DNA of 64,000 nt from Lysobacter firmicutimachus (GTDB lineage Bacteria; Pseudomonadota; Gammaproteobacteria; Xanthomonadales; Xanthomonadaceae), in the NCBI RefSeq assembly GCF_037027445.1, contig NZ_JBANDL010000002.1, forward strand, positions 4,374,001 through 4,438,000, read 5' to 3'. The position numbers and the translations under genes were made by a program. The notes below the pieces were generated by a model. The model was not told where the DNA came from. It did no database searches and saw only the letters and a list, made by a program, of their open reading frames with translations. This document shows positions 8,046-17,357 of the stretch, one piece after another. Within the stretch, counting starts at the first letter, position 1; every line of letters starts with the position of its first letter.

Positions 8046-9503
8046 TCAAGCCCCCGGCTTGTCGCGCTCCTTCCAGATCTCCCGATCCACCCCGTCGCCC
8101 AGTTCGGCGTACTGGGCGATGTGGAACTCCGGCGACTTGCCTTCGCGCAGCTGCCGGTCGTAATCGCGGGTCAATTTCACCACTACGCCGGACAACATCA
8201 CGATCGCCACCAGGTTGATCGACGCCATCAATGCCATCGCGGCATCGGCGGCATCCCACACCAGCTGAACCTTCGAGTACACGCCCCACACGATCACCAG
8301 CAGCGCCAGCACCCGCAGCACGAACAAGGACTTGGCGCCGCCGCCCAGATACAACAGATTGCTTTCGGCATAGGAGTAGTTGCCGATGATCGTGGTGAAG
8401 GCGAAGAAGAACAGCGCGATGGCGACGAAATAGGTGCCCCAAGCCGGGAAGAACACGCTCATCGCGTTCTGGGTGATCTGCACCCCGTCGCCGCCCTGGC
8501 CGAGCACGCCTGACAACAGGATCACGAAACCGGTGGCGCTGCAGATCATCAGAGTGTCGATGAACACGCCCAACGATTGCACCAGGCCCTGGCTGGAGGG
8601 ATGGTGCGGTACCGGCGTGGCGGCCGCGGCGACGTTCGGCGCGCTGCCCATGCCGGCTTCGTTGGAATACAGACCGCGCTTCACGCCCTGCAGCATCGCC
8701 ACCGCCAGTCCGCCGAGCACGCCGCCCGCGGCGGCGTCGAGGCCGAACGCGCTGCGTACGATCAGGCTCATCACTTCCGGAATCTGCGCCAGATGGGTGA
8801 CCACCACCCAAGCCGCCAGGCCCAGATAACCCAGCGACATGAACGGCACCACCCACTCGGCGAAGCGCGCGATCGCGCGCAGTCCGCCGAAAATGATCAC
8901 CGCCGTCAGCGCCACCAGCCCGGTGGCGATCTGCAACTGGCTCAGGCCGAACGCACTGCTCAGCGATTGCGCCATCGCGTTGGCGTGCACGCTGCTGAAC
9001 ACCAGGCCGTAAGTCAGCAGCAGGCATAGCGCGAAGGCCACGCCCATCCACGGTTTCTTGAGTCCGCGCGACATGTAGTAGGAGGGCCCGCCGCGGTACT
9101 GTCCTTTTTCGTCGCGCACCTTGTACAGCTGCGCCAGCGCGCTTTCGGCGTAAGCCGTTGCCATGCCGAGCACGGCCGTGCACCACATCCAGAACAGCGC
9201 GCCCGGCCCGCCCAGGCTCAGGGCGATGGCCACGCCGGCCAGGTTGCCAGTGCCCACGCGCGAGGCCAACGAGGTGCATAGCGCCTGGAACGGCGAAATG
9301 CCGGAACGGTCGCCGCCGGTGCCGCGCCCGATCACGTGCAACATGTGCGGAAAGCGCCGCACCTGCAGGAACCGCAGGCGTACGGTGAAGTACAGGCCGA
9401 CCAGCAACAGGCCGTAGGTCAGGAAATAGTCCCAAAGCACATGATTGACCGCGCCGATCACAGGCCGCAGTAAGGCTTCGATCCCATCCAGCAAGGCTTG
9501 CAT
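8046..9503 (-). CDS. sodium:alanine symporter (AGCS family)
   Basis: 485 residues from the ATG at 9501-9503; the open frame reads far upstream through the purD shadow. It is an inner-membrane Na+-coupled amino-acid carrier with about ten spans. Family hallmarks are the ASRVGTGNLAGVAIAL stretch near 87-102, followed by LGGPGALFWMW, and the YRGGPSYYMSRG loop near 140. It is close to full family length. It is transcribed convergently with purH and the hypothetical, and divergently from purD with a 129-bp gap that probably holds both promoters. Alanine or glycine are the usual substrates; which one is not shown here. Confidence 0.93.
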   Translation of the reverse strand: MQALLDGIEALLRPVIGAVNHVLWDYFLTYGLLLVGLYFTVRLRFLQVRRFPHMLHVIGRGTGGDRSGISPFQALCTSLASRVGTGNLAGVAIALSLGGPGALFWMWCTAVLGMATAYAESALAQLYKVRDEKGQYRGGPSYYMSRGLKKPWMGVAFALCLLLTYGLVFSSVHANAMAQSLSSAFGLSQLQIATGLVALTAVIIFGGLRAIARFAEWVVPFMSLGYLGLAAWVVVTHLAQIPEVMSLIVRSAFGLDAAAGGVLGGLAVAMLQGVKRGLYSNEAGMGSAPNVAAAATPVPHHPSSQGLVQSLGVFIDTLMICSATGFVILLSGVLGQGGDGVQITQNAMSVFFPAWGTYFVAIALFFFAFTTIIGNYSYAESNLLYLGGGAKSLFVLRVLALLVIVWGVYSKVQLVWDAADAAMALMASINLVAIVMLSGVVVKLTRDYDRQLREGKSPEFHIAQYAELGDGVDREIWKERDKPGA

Positions 9504-9632
9504 CGGCCGTCCCCGAATTGCGATGAACAGCCGCGATGGTAGCAGCCGCCTCGCCGCCTGCCTGCGGCTCGCGTAAAATCGCCAATTTCCGCGGTTTCGC
9601 GCCATTTCGGGCCGCCCGGCCCAGGAGCACAC

Positions 9633-10931
9633 ATGAAGGTCCTCGTCATCGGGTCCGGCGGGCGCGAACACGCGCTCGCCTGGAAACTCGCTCAGTCCCC
9701 GCGCATCGACGAGGTCTTGGTCGCCCCCGGCAACGCCGGCACCGCCCACGAGGCCAAGTGCCGCAACGTGAACGTGGCCGCCACCGATCTCGACGGCCTG
9801 CTGCAACTGGCCGCCGACGAAGCCGTCGCGGTCACCGTGGTCGGCCCCGAGGCGCCGCTGGTGGCCGGCGTGGTCGACCGCTTCCGCGCCGCCGGCCGGC
9901 GCATCTTCGGGCCGACCGCGGCCGCGGCCCAGCTCGAAGGCAGCAAGGCCTTCGCCAAGGATTTCCTCGCCCGTCACGGCATCCCGACCGCGTACTACGC
10001 CGTGCATACCGAGGTCGACGCCGCCCTGGCCTACATCCGCGAAAAGGGCGCGCCGATCGTGGTCAAGGCCGACGGCCTGGCCGCCGGCAAGGGCGTGATC
10101 GTCGCGATGAGCCTGGAAGAAGCCGAAGCCGCGGTGGTGGACATGCTGTCCGGCAACGCCTTCGGCGCCGCCGGCGCGCGGGTGGTGATCGAGGAGTTCC
10201 TCGACGGCGAAGAAGCCAGCTTCATCTCCATGGTCGACGGCAAGCACGCCCTGCCGATGGCGACCTCGCAGGACCACAAGCGCGTCGGCGACCGCGACAC
10301 CGGCCCCAACACCGGCGGCATGGGCGCCTACTCGCCGGCGCCGGTGGTCACGCCGGAAGTGCACGATCGCGTCATGCGCGAAGTGGTGATGCCGACCGTG
10401 AACGGCATGATCGCCGACGGCGTGCCCTTCACCGGCTTCCTCTATGCCGGGCTGATGATCGATCAGGCCGGCGCGCCCAAGGTCATCGAATTCAACGTCC
10501 GCTTCGGCGACCCGGAAACCCAGCCGGTGATGCTGCGCCTGGAGTCCGACCTGCTCGATCTGGTCGAAGCCGCCATCGACGGCCGCCTCGACAGCGCCCA
10601 GGCGCAGTGGAACCCGCGCCCCTCGCTCGGCGTGGTGATGGCCGCGGCGAACTATCCGGACACGCCGCGCACCGGCGACGTCATCCACGGCCTGACCGTG
10701 CCGCAACCGCCGCACGCCAAGGTGTTCCAGGCCGGCACCAAGCTCGGCGCGAACGGCGATATCCTCACCGCCGGCGGCCGCGTGCTGTGCGTCTGCGCCC
10801 TCGGCGACGACGTCGCCCAAGCCCAGCGCGAAGCCTATGCCGCCCTGTCCAAGATCCATTGGGACGGCGAATTCCACCGCAACGACATCGGCTGGCGCGC
10901 GATCGAGCGCGAACAGCAGGCCAAGGCCTGA
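9633..10931 (+). CDS. purD: phosphoribosylamine-glycine ligase (GAR synthetase)
   Basis: 432 residues, the normal length for this cytoplasmic enzyme of purine synthesis, which joins glycine to phosphoribosylamine using ATP. It has an N-terminal Rossmann-like fold with GSGGREHA at 8-15, and an ATP-grasp region with the Lys-rich [11 protein letters not shown] stretch near 143-153. [12 protein letters not shown] follows near 225 and [12 protein letters not shown] near 286, giving the metal and ATP sites. The C-terminal domain contains [11 protein letters not shown]. It starts with a ribosome site CAGGAG upstream of the ATG. Confidence 0.98.
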   Translation: MKVLVIGSGGREHALAWKLAQSPRIDEVLVAPGNAGTAHEAKCRNVNVAATDLDGLLQLAADEAVAVTVVGPEAPLVAGVVDRFRAAGRRIFGPTAAAAQLEGSKAFAKDFLARHGIPTAYYAVHTEVDAALAYIREKGAPIVVKADGLAAGKGVIVAMSLEEAEAAVVDMLSGNAFGAAGARVVIEEFLDGEEASFISMVDGKHALPMATSQDHKRVGDRDTGPNTGGMGAYSPAPVVTPEVHDRVMREVVMPTVNGMIADGVPFTGFLYAGLMIDQAGAPKVIEFNVRFGDPETQPVMLRLESDLLDLVEAAIDGRLDSAQAQWNPRPSLGVVMAAANYPDTPRTGDVIHGLTVPQPPHAKVFQAGTKLGANGDILTAGGRVLCVCALGDDVAQAQREAYAALSKIHWDGEFHRNDIGWRAIEREQQAKA

Positions 10932-10939
10932 GCCCCCGC

Positions 10940-10975
10940 GGTGCGTCGCGCCCGAGCGCGACGCACCGGCTTTGT
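10940..10975 (+). terminator. purD terminator
   Basis: An 11-bp perfect stem, GGTGCGTCGCG with CGCGACGCACC around a CCCGAG loop, begins nine bases after the purD stop and is followed by GGCTTTGT. Confidence 0.65.
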
Positions 10976-11001
10976 CCCGGCATCGACGCGACCTCCACGC
11001 G

Positions 11002-11068
11002 GTCGCGACTCGCGTCGCTTCTACCCCAAAAAACCGGCTCTTCCTGTAGGAGCGGCGTAAGCCGCGAC
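11002..11068. repeat. REP-type inverted pair
   Basis: GTCGCGACTCGCGTCGCTTC then TACC, followed 17 bases later by TGTAGGAGCGGCGTAAGCCG and CGAC. It is the same element family as at 7671, here facing as an inverted pair between the convergent purD and monooxygenase genes. Confidence 0.8.
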
Positions 11069-11115
11069 AAGGAACGCGCAGGCACCGCAACAGCGTCGCC
11101 ACCGGCCGAAGCGGT

Positions 11116-12744
11116 TTACCCGCCGTCCCTCCCCCCGAACCAAAGCGCCAACGCCTCGGCCAAGCCGGCCTCGCTCCCCTCTCCGACCCAGGCCACATAC
11201 CCGTCCGGCCGCACCAACACCGCCGACGGCGCCGCGACCTCGCCCACGACCGGCAACTCCCAAGGGCCGTCGTAACGCGCATCGACCAACCGAACCCGGT
11301 CGACCGGATCGGCAACCGCCAACGCGCCCACCGCGCCGAAATTCAGTACCACCGGCCGCGCCTCATGCAACAAGGCGTACACCCGCATCGCCCCGCCGTC
11401 GACCGACAGTTCCAGGTCCGGCATCCGTCGCCCCAATAGCGGGTGTCCCTCGCCCAGGTCGTAGCGGATGTCCAGGCCCGACAACTGCGCGGCCAACCGC
11501 CGGCGCGGTTCCTCCGCTTCCAGCAGCCCCGCGACGACCTCGCGCAACGCCGTCGTGCGTTCGTCCGCCCGCCGCAATGCGACCGAGGCCATCGTCGTAC
11601 GCAGCGCCCGCGCCGCGACCGGGTGCCGCTCGGCCTGATAGCTGTCGAGCAAACTGTCCGGCGAAATCCCCTTCGCCACCTGCGCCAGCTTCCAGCCCAG
11701 GTTCGCCGCGTCCTGCAGGCCCAACTGCAGACCCTGCCCGCCATCCGGCGCGTGCACGTGCGCCGCATCGCCGGCCAACAGCACCCGCCGCTCGCGATAC
11801 GCCGCCGCCTGCCGCGTCGCATCGCTGAAACGCGATATCCAGATCGGACTGTGCACGCCGTAATCGGTGCCGCAGACCGCGATCAGCGTCGCGCGCAGGT
11901 CCTCCAAGCCCGGCTCGCCCTTGGCGACCTTCGGCTCGGTCAACATCAACCGGATCGGCCCCTGCTCGGCATACACCACTTGGCCGTCGCGGATCCGGTA
12001 CTCGGTCCGGCCGAAGGAATGCATTCCGAACCCGCTGCGATGAATCCCCAGCGGCGGCGTCTGCGCCATCTCGACCTCGGCGATCAGATGGCTGGCGGTC
12101 GCGTCCCAACCGGAGAATTCGATCTCCGCCGCCTTGCGCACCGCGCTGCGTCCGCCGTCGCAACCAACCAGGTACCGCGCCCGCAGGGTCGTGCCGTCGA
12201 ACAAGGCGATATCCACCCCGGCCTCGTCCTGCACGAAGCCCGCCAGCTCGCGGCCGCGATAGACACGCACCCCGAGCTCGCCGACCCAGCCGGCCAGAAT
12301 CCGTTCGATATGGTTCTGCCACAGCCCCAGGCTGTACGGGTGCCGGGTCGGAATCCCGCCCAGGTCGAACGTTGCTCCGGCGAAACCGACGACCTGGGCG
12401 ATCTGTCCTTCGGCCAGAAACCGCTCGACGATCCCGCGCTGGTCGAGCAACTCGAGCGTGCGCGCATGCAGGCCGCCCGCGCGCGAGCCCGCCAACGCCT
12501 GCGACTCGCGCCGCTCCACGATCGCCACGCCGACGCCCGCCAGCGCCAGCTCCGCCGCCAGCATCAAGCCGGTCGGCCCGCCGCCGGCGATCACCACCGC
12601 ATGCGACTCGACCACCGAATGCCGCTCGTCTCCGCCGTCGCTGCCAGCAGCGATTTCCCGCATGTCGACCGCAGTCATCGCCGCAGCCCTGCCGCCGCGA
12701 CCACGCGATTCCCGCGCCTTCCACTTCGCCAACCACATGCTCAT
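11116..12744 (-). CDS. FAD-dependent aromatic monooxygenase
   Basis: 542 residues from the ATG at 12742-12744, chosen because a GGGAGA ribosome site stands six bases upstream; a later ATG at 12676-12678 is possible. Group A flavin hydroxylase: the FAD Rossmann motif VIAGGGPTGLMLA starts near residue 50, the DG element VGCDGGRSAVRKA follows, and GDAAHVHAPDGGQGLQLGLQ near 330 contacts FAD. The last 120 residues resemble the thioredoxin-like C-terminal domain of polyketide and phenol hydroxylases. It hydroxylates an aromatic or polyketide-like substrate with NAD(P)H and O2; the substrate is unknown. It stands alone, flanked by repeat elements. Confidence 0.88.
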   Translation of the reverse strand: MSMWLAKWKARESRGRGGRAAAMTAVDMREIAAGSDGGDERHSVVESHAVVIAGGGPTGLMLAAELALAGVGVAIVERRESQALAGSRAGGLHARTLELLDQRGIVERFLAEGQIAQVVGFAGATFDLGGIPTRHPYSLGLWQNHIERILAGWVGELGVRVYRGRELAGFVQDEAGVDIALFDGTTLRARYLVGCDGGRSAVRKAAEIEFSGWDATASHLIAEVEMAQTPPLGIHRSGFGMHSFGRTEYRIRDGQVVYAEQGPIRLMLTEPKVAKGEPGLEDLRATLIAVCGTDYGVHSPIWISRFSDATRQAAAYRERRVLLAGDAAHVHAPDGGQGLQLGLQDAANLGWKLAQVAKGISPDSLLDSYQAERHPVAARALRTTMASVALRRADERTTALREVVAGLLEAEEPRRRLAAQLSGLDIRYDLGEGHPLLGRRMPDLELSVDGGAMRVYALLHEARPVVLNFGAVGALAVADPVDRVRLVDARYDGPWELPVVGEVAAPSAVLVRPDGYVAWVGEGSEAGLAEALALWFGGRDGG

Positions 12745-12795
12745 CGCCGTCTCCCGACACGTAGCCCTCGCTACGGCCGGCGATTGAGCCCCACG

Positions 12796-12824
12796 CCCCG
12801 GGGCTTGCGGCAAGCCCCCGGGGG
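12796..12824. other. strong GC hairpin upstream of the monooxygenase
   Basis: CCCCGGGGCTTG and CAAGCCCCCGGGG can pair over 12 bp with one bulged C and a three-base loop. It lies about 50 bases upstream of the monooxygenase start, with no U-run on either strand, so it may be a leader structure or a repeat relic rather than a terminator. Confidence 0.35.
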
Positions 12825-12910
12825 GCTAAGATAGTCATAGGGACGGAGCTCATCCGCTCCCGATGCGCACGCGGCGAACCGCCATCCCGAACAAAAGCGC
12901 CGCCCCCTCC

Positions 12911-13230
12911 TTGTAGGAGCGGCGTGAGCCGCGACAGAGACTGCGCAGAGAAAGCCAGCCCTATCGCTTCGGCCGAAGCCGCGCCCGCTGCCTGGCAGTA
13001 GCAGCGCACCGCTGGGCTTTCCTCCGGCCACAAGCCGCCACCTCGACGCGATCCACCGCCCCGCAGTCGCGACTCGCGTTGCTCCGACCCCAGAAAACCT
13101 GCTCCCCGTAGGTGCGGCGCAAGCCGCGACCACGACCACGCAACAACGGCGCGACCTGATGCAGCCTAGTTGCGACTCGCGTCGCCCCTGTCCCCGAACC
13201 AAAACTGTACGTCGCGACAAAGATCGCGCG
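12911..13230. repeat. cluster of degraded REP-type palindromes
   Basis: In the 646-bp gap between the monooxygenase and the coiled-coil gene, GTAGGAGCGGCGTGAGCCGC is found at 12913. A GTCGCGACTCGCGTTGCTCC / GTAGGTGCGGCGCAAGCCGC pair lies around 13068-13130, and another head near 13170. They share the core of the 7671 element but have diverged. The short frames inside translate repeat sequence, so I see no gene in 12745-13390. Confidence 0.7.
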
Positions 13231-13390
13231 AAAACGTGGACGCTATCGCCGTCGACCGAAGCCGCGCCCTGACTGTAACGGGCAACGGGCAACGGGCAAC
13301 GGACAGGAGCGGCGCAAACCGCACCCGTTCCTGTCCATCCTCGCGATCATGCCGAACGCATGAAACCAGCGCCGCCCGGACACAACGGAC

Positions 13391-13672
13391 CTAATGCACC
13401 GTTCCCATCGGTTCCTCGGGCGCCGGCTGCAACGCCACCGCCAACTCCTCGAGCTCGGAAATCTCCTTCTCCAGCGCGTCGTACAATTCGCCCTGGCGCA
13501 TCATCAATTCCTCGATGTTCTGCGCCTGCTTGAGCTTCTTCAGCTCGCTGTCGAACAACAGCCACTGCGCCGTCAGCTGTTCGACGTAGTTCTTCGAGTA
13601 ATGGCGCATTTCCTTGAGCTGGTTCAGCGCCGCATTGACCTGGTCCAACGGCGTCTTCGGGTCCGCAGACAT
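13391..13672 (-). CDS. small coiled-coil protein, unknown function
   Basis: 93 residues from the ATG at 13670-13672, set by a perfect AGGAGG five bases upstream. It is almost wholly helical and charged, with heptad-like spacing from residue 12 to 80 (LNQLKEMRHYSKNYVEQL, then EELMMRQGELYDALEKEI), and ends in a short Pro-rich tail. No signal peptide or membrane segment. Cytoplasmic, probably self-associating. I do not recognise the family. It lies just outside the restriction-modification locus and has the high GC of the host genes. Confidence 0.75.
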   Translation of the reverse strand: MSADPKTPLDQVNAALNQLKEMRHYSKNYVEQLTAQWLLFDSELKKLKQAQNIEELMMRQGELYDALEKEISELEELAVALQPAPEEPMGTVH

Positions 13673-13868
13673 GGCAACCTCCTCTCGCAAGGTTCGCGCC
13701 CAGCGTAGCCAGCCGATGCCACCGCGGCGTGAAATCCCGTCTCATCGCCGCGCACGCGTTCAGCCGATAGTTCTTCACTTCGCGCCGACATTGCCGAATA
13801 GGCCAATGAGTGAATCAAAGCCAGACTAGCTAATTCCATATAGACCTAATCGCAGTAATTCGCCGACC

Positions 13869-16800
13869 TTATGCAGCTGCCCGCAAGTTGATCTCAGCCA
13901 AAATCGAAATTATAGAAACCGCATCCGCGTCAGAAAACGCTCCATCAACGCCTTCGTAGTGCACCGCAGTAAAAGGGGGCTCATAGAGCATTCCTGGATC
14001 CATCACGCCAGTACTAGTGAGACGGTCGATGATCATATCCACGAATCGAATCTGCTGACTGCTATACCGTCCCTCGTCCAAGAAGCGGCCAAATGCTTCC
14101 TTGGCGGCATTCCGGTCCAGCCCCACCAACGAGCGAATAAATAGTGGAAGCGATACGTCCACCCCGTATATCTGCTCGAATCGTGATCGCCCTTCGACCA
14201 CGTCAGCCTCGTATACGAAGCGCTCCAACTCCTTGAGATCCGTAGGCGTCAGCGGCTTGTTATGGCGCAGCTTCGCAACCGCAATGTGCCCCTCATTGGC
14301 ACGGATATAAGCCTCGACCTTGCGCTTATACTGGGCAACGTTGATGCCTGTACTGAAGTCCTTCAATTGGATCTCGGCGGACTCGCCAATCTCGTCGGTC
14401 AGGACGGTGTAGACCGGACCTATCGCCTTGCGCTCAATGAACTTGACCAATCCTCGCAGACGGCGGCGGACGTTTTCGATCATCGGCAGGGTGATGTCCT
14501 TCCAGAATGCTTCGGACTGGATCTCCTGGATCAGTGCCAGCTGCTCCTTGACCGCGGGAATCGCCTCCATGGTTTCCAACTGGGTGGTTACCTCGATGAC
14601 CCGATCGCGGTAGCCAATGAAGTCTCTCGTCGCCTTGATCAAGGCCACCTGTAGACCGAGGCAGGCTAGGTCGAAGAGCTTGGCGGTTATGTGCTCCACC
14701 TCCTGTTCGCTCGGCAGGCCGGCGACGTGGTCGCGGAGTTCGACCAGAGCTGTCTCGCCCAGCTGATCCCATTGCTCACGCTGGGCGAAGCGGGTTACGT
14801 GCTCGCGCTCCGGCCGGACAATGAAGTTGTTCAAGTTCATCGCCGCGACCTCGCCGTGGAGGTGGTCGATGATGCCCTGGCGCAATGGTCCCAGCGCGTC
14901 GTAAAGGCCGCGGTCTTCAGCGGCGGCGCGCGCATCGTCCCGCTCGGTCTTGACCGGCAGCAACGCCAACAGCTCCAACCGGCGCTTGAACAGGCGCTTG
15001 CCCAGCGGCTCGCTCATGGGCGACACCGCGCCGGCCGGGTTCTCATTGAAGTACTCGAAGTTGCCGCAGAAGTCGAAGATGAAGAACTCCTGCTTGTCCT
15101 GCCCGGGCCCGAACAGGTTCGGACACAGCCGGGTACCGCGGCCGATCATCTGCAGGAACTTCACCTTCGACCGCACCGCCTTGAAGAAGACGAGGTTCAC
15201 TACCTCGGGCACGTCGATACCGGTGTCCAGCATGTCCACCGAGATGGCGATCTGCGGCAGCTTGGGCGGTCCGCTGAAGTCGTCGATCAACGTCTGCGCG
15301 TACTTCACCGCGTGCGTGATCACCCGGGCGAACTCGCCCTTGTGGTGCGGGTAGTTGTGATCGAAGCGCTGGGCGATGAACTCGGCGTGGCGCTGGTTGA
15401 CCGCGAAGATGATGGTCTTGCCGATCTTGTCGCCGCCGTCGACCTTCAGCCCGTTCTCCATGACGTGCCGCAGCATCAGGTCGACGGTGTGCTCGTTGAA
15501 CAGCTTCTTGTTGACCTCGGAGGCACTCACCTCGGTGGGCACTTCGCCCTCTTCCTCCTCGCCCGCGCGGTCGCCCCAGTCCAGCGACTCCCAGTGCTCC
15601 TTCTCGTCTTCGGGCAGCTCGTCGTACTTAATGCCCTCGCGCACGAACTTGATCGGCACCGAGTGCGACCTCGGCGGCACCAGGTAGCCGTCGGCCACGG
15701 CCTCGTCCAGGCCGTAGGCGTCGGTGGGCACGCCGGTCTCCAGCCCGAACAGGTGGTAGGTGTCGCGGTCCACCTCGTTGCGCGGGGTGGCGGTCAGGCC
15801 GACCAGGTAGCTGTCGAAGTAGCGGAAGATCGCGCCGTACTTCTGGTAGACGCTGCGGTGCGCCTCGTCGATCACGATCAGGTCGAAGTGGCCGATGCCG
15901 TACTTGCGGCGGTCGCCTTCCATCTCCTCGATTAGGCCCATCATCGTTGGGTAGGTGGACAGGAACACCTGCCCCTGCCCGTCCTTCTCGGTGACCAGAT
16001 TGACCGGGCTGGAATCGGGCAGATGCTTCCTGAACTCGCCCGTCGCCTGATTCACCAGCGCCACGCGGTCGGCGAGGAAGAGTACGCGCTTGACCCAGTT
16101 GGCGCGCATCAGCAGTTCCACCAGCGCGATCGCGGTGCGGGTCTTGCCGGTCCCGGTGGCCATGGTCAGCAGACCAGCGCGGCGCCCTTGCGTCAGCGAC
16201 TCGGTCGTCGCGCGGATGGCGCGGTGCTGGTAGGGACGCTCGACGATGGCGTTGTTGACCTTCAGTTCGCGCAGCGCCACCTGCAGCTGGCGACGCTGGA
16301 TCGCACGCTCCAGTTCAGCGCGGGTGTAGAAGCCCTGCACTTCGCGCGGCGGGGCGCGACGGTCGTCCCACAGCCAGGTCTTATGGCCGTTGGTGTAGAA
16401 GATCAGCGGGCGCTGGCCCTTCATTTCCTCCAGACAGTCGGCGTAGAGCTTGGCCTGCTGCCGGCCCACGTCCGGATCGCTGAAGCTGCGCTTGGCTTCC
16501 ACCACCGCCAGTGGCTTGCCGTCCGCGCCCCACAGCACGTAGTCGACGAAACCCTCACCCGGCCCGTTGGGCATGCCGGTGACCGGCACCTCGATACTGG
16601 CGTTGTCGCCGATGACCCAGCCGGCCTCGCGCAGCAGTACGTCGATGAAGAAGCGGCGGGTGTCGGCTTCGTCGTAGTCGTGCGAATCCGGCACCGCGAT
16701 GTTGGCGGCCTTGGCCTGGGCCAGCTCGGCGCGCAGCGCGGCCAGTTCGGCGTTGACCTGGGCCAGCGCGGATTCGCGCTCGGCCAAGGTGGCGGCGGCC

Positions 16801-17354
16801 TCGGCGATGCTGGCCTCGCGCGTCTCGATCTGCGCGTGCTGCGCCTCGATCTCCTGACGGAACCTGGCTTCCTGCTTCTTCAGCTCGTCGCGGGTGAAGG
16901 CCACCGCCTCGTCGGCGCGCACGAGCTGCGGCACGCGCTTGTCGTCCCACTCGGCGACGATGCTCTTGGGGTCACTTGCGCGGGTGTAGGTGCGCGCCAG
17001 CCAGAACAGCACGTGGAACAACTCGCACACCAGCCGCAGCGCATCGCCGCTGCCGATGCGCTGGTTGCCGTGCACCGCCTGGTTGCCCAGTTTCTGGATC
17101 AGCCGCGCCTTCTGGTGGATATGCGGCGGCAGCAGCTTCTCGAACGCCGGCTGGGTCAGCAACACGCCCAGGCTGTTGTCATACGGCATCCGCAGGTCGC
17201 GGTCGTTCTCGTACAACCAGTGCACCGCCTGCTCCAGCGCATGGCGGGTGCGCATGCAGCAGGCGCGCGGGTCGGAATGGACCAGTTGCTCCGCTCCTTT
17301 CGCCGGCTCGTAGAGCGGTTTGAATTCGGATTGGAGGAACTGGAAGTTGGACAT
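13869..17354 (-). CDS. hsdR: type I restriction endonuclease, R subunit
   Basis: 1161 residues. Motor and nuclease subunit of a type I restriction-modification complex. Residues 1-125 look like a DUF4145-type domain, and 155-218 a coiled coil. The PD-(D/E)xK nuclease core is D271...E286-A-K288. The SF2 helicase has Walker A ATGTGKT at 399-405 and DEAH at 496-499, with later motifs including VGLTATP and QMIGRGTR. The C-terminal part binds the methylase core. The gene starts three bases after hsdS ends and is the last of the operon. Its 3' third is clearly less GC-rich than the surrounding genome. All key residues are present, so it should be active. Confidence 0.96.
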   Translation of the reverse strand: MSNFQFLQSEFKPLYEPAKGAEQLVHSDPRACCMRTRHALEQAVHWLYENDRDLRMPYDNSLGVLLTQPAFEKLLPPHIHQKARLIQKLGNQAVHGNQRIGSGDALRLVCELFHVLFWLARTYTRASDPKSIVAEWDDKRVPQLVRADEAVAFTRDELKKQEARFRQEIEAQHAQIETREASIAEAAATLAERESALAQVNAELAALRAELAQAKAANIAVPDSHDYDEADTRRFFIDVLLREAGWVIGDNASIEVPVTGMPNGPGEGFVDYVLWGADGKPLAVVEAKRSFSDPDVGRQQAKLYADCLEEMKGQRPLIFYTNGHKTWLWDDRRAPPREVQGFYTRAELERAIQRRQLQVALRELKVNNAIVERPYQHRAIRATTESLTQGRRAGLLTMATGTGKTRTAIALVELLMRANWVKRVLFLADRVALVNQATGEFRKHLPDSSPVNLVTEKDGQGQVFLSTYPTMMGLIEEMEGDRRKYGIGHFDLIVIDEAHRSVYQKYGAIFRYFDSYLVGLTATPRNEVDRDTYHLFGLETGVPTDAYGLDEAVADGYLVPPRSHSVPIKFVREGIKYDELPEDEKEHWESLDWGDRAGEEEEGEVPTEVSASEVNKKLFNEHTVDLMLRHVMENGLKVDGGDKIGKTIIFAVNQRHAEFIAQRFDHNYPHHKGEFARVITHAVKYAQTLIDDFSGPPKLPQIAISVDMLDTGIDVPEVVNLVFFKAVRSKVKFLQMIGRGTRLCPNLFGPGQDKQEFFIFDFCGNFEYFNENPAGAVSPMSEPLGKRLFKRRLELLALLPVKTERDDARAAAEDRGLYDALGPLRQGIIDHLHGEVAAMNLNNFIVRPEREHVTRFAQREQWDQLGETALVELRDHVAGLPSEQEVEHITAKLFDLACLGLQVALIKATRDFIGYRDRVIEVTTQLETMEAIPAVKEQLALIQEIQSEAFWKDITLPMIENVRRRLRGLVKFIERKAIGPVYTVLTDEIGESAEIQLKDFSTGINVAQYKRKVEAYIRANEGHIAVAKLRHNKPLTPTDLKELERFVYEADVVEGRSRFEQIYGVDVSLPLFIRSLVGLDRNAAKEAFGRFLDEGRYSSQQIRFVDMIIDRLTSTGVMDPGMLYEPPFTAVHYEGVDGAFSDADAVSIISILAEINLRAAA

Positions 17355-17357
17355 GGC

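Noticed and set aside
7683..8513. Repeat-containing open frames downstream of the purH hypothetical
   Set aside because: The protein repeats mirror the 177-bp DNA repeat and run into the antisense of the symporter gene.
12796..12824. A Rho-independent terminator
   Set aside because: The hairpin is strong, but neither side has a T-run and no gene ends beside it.
12771..13292. A 173-codon gene in the gap after the monooxygenase
   Set aside because: It translates REP-type repeats (peptides like ACAAPTGSRFSGVGATRVAT), a well-known false-gene pattern.
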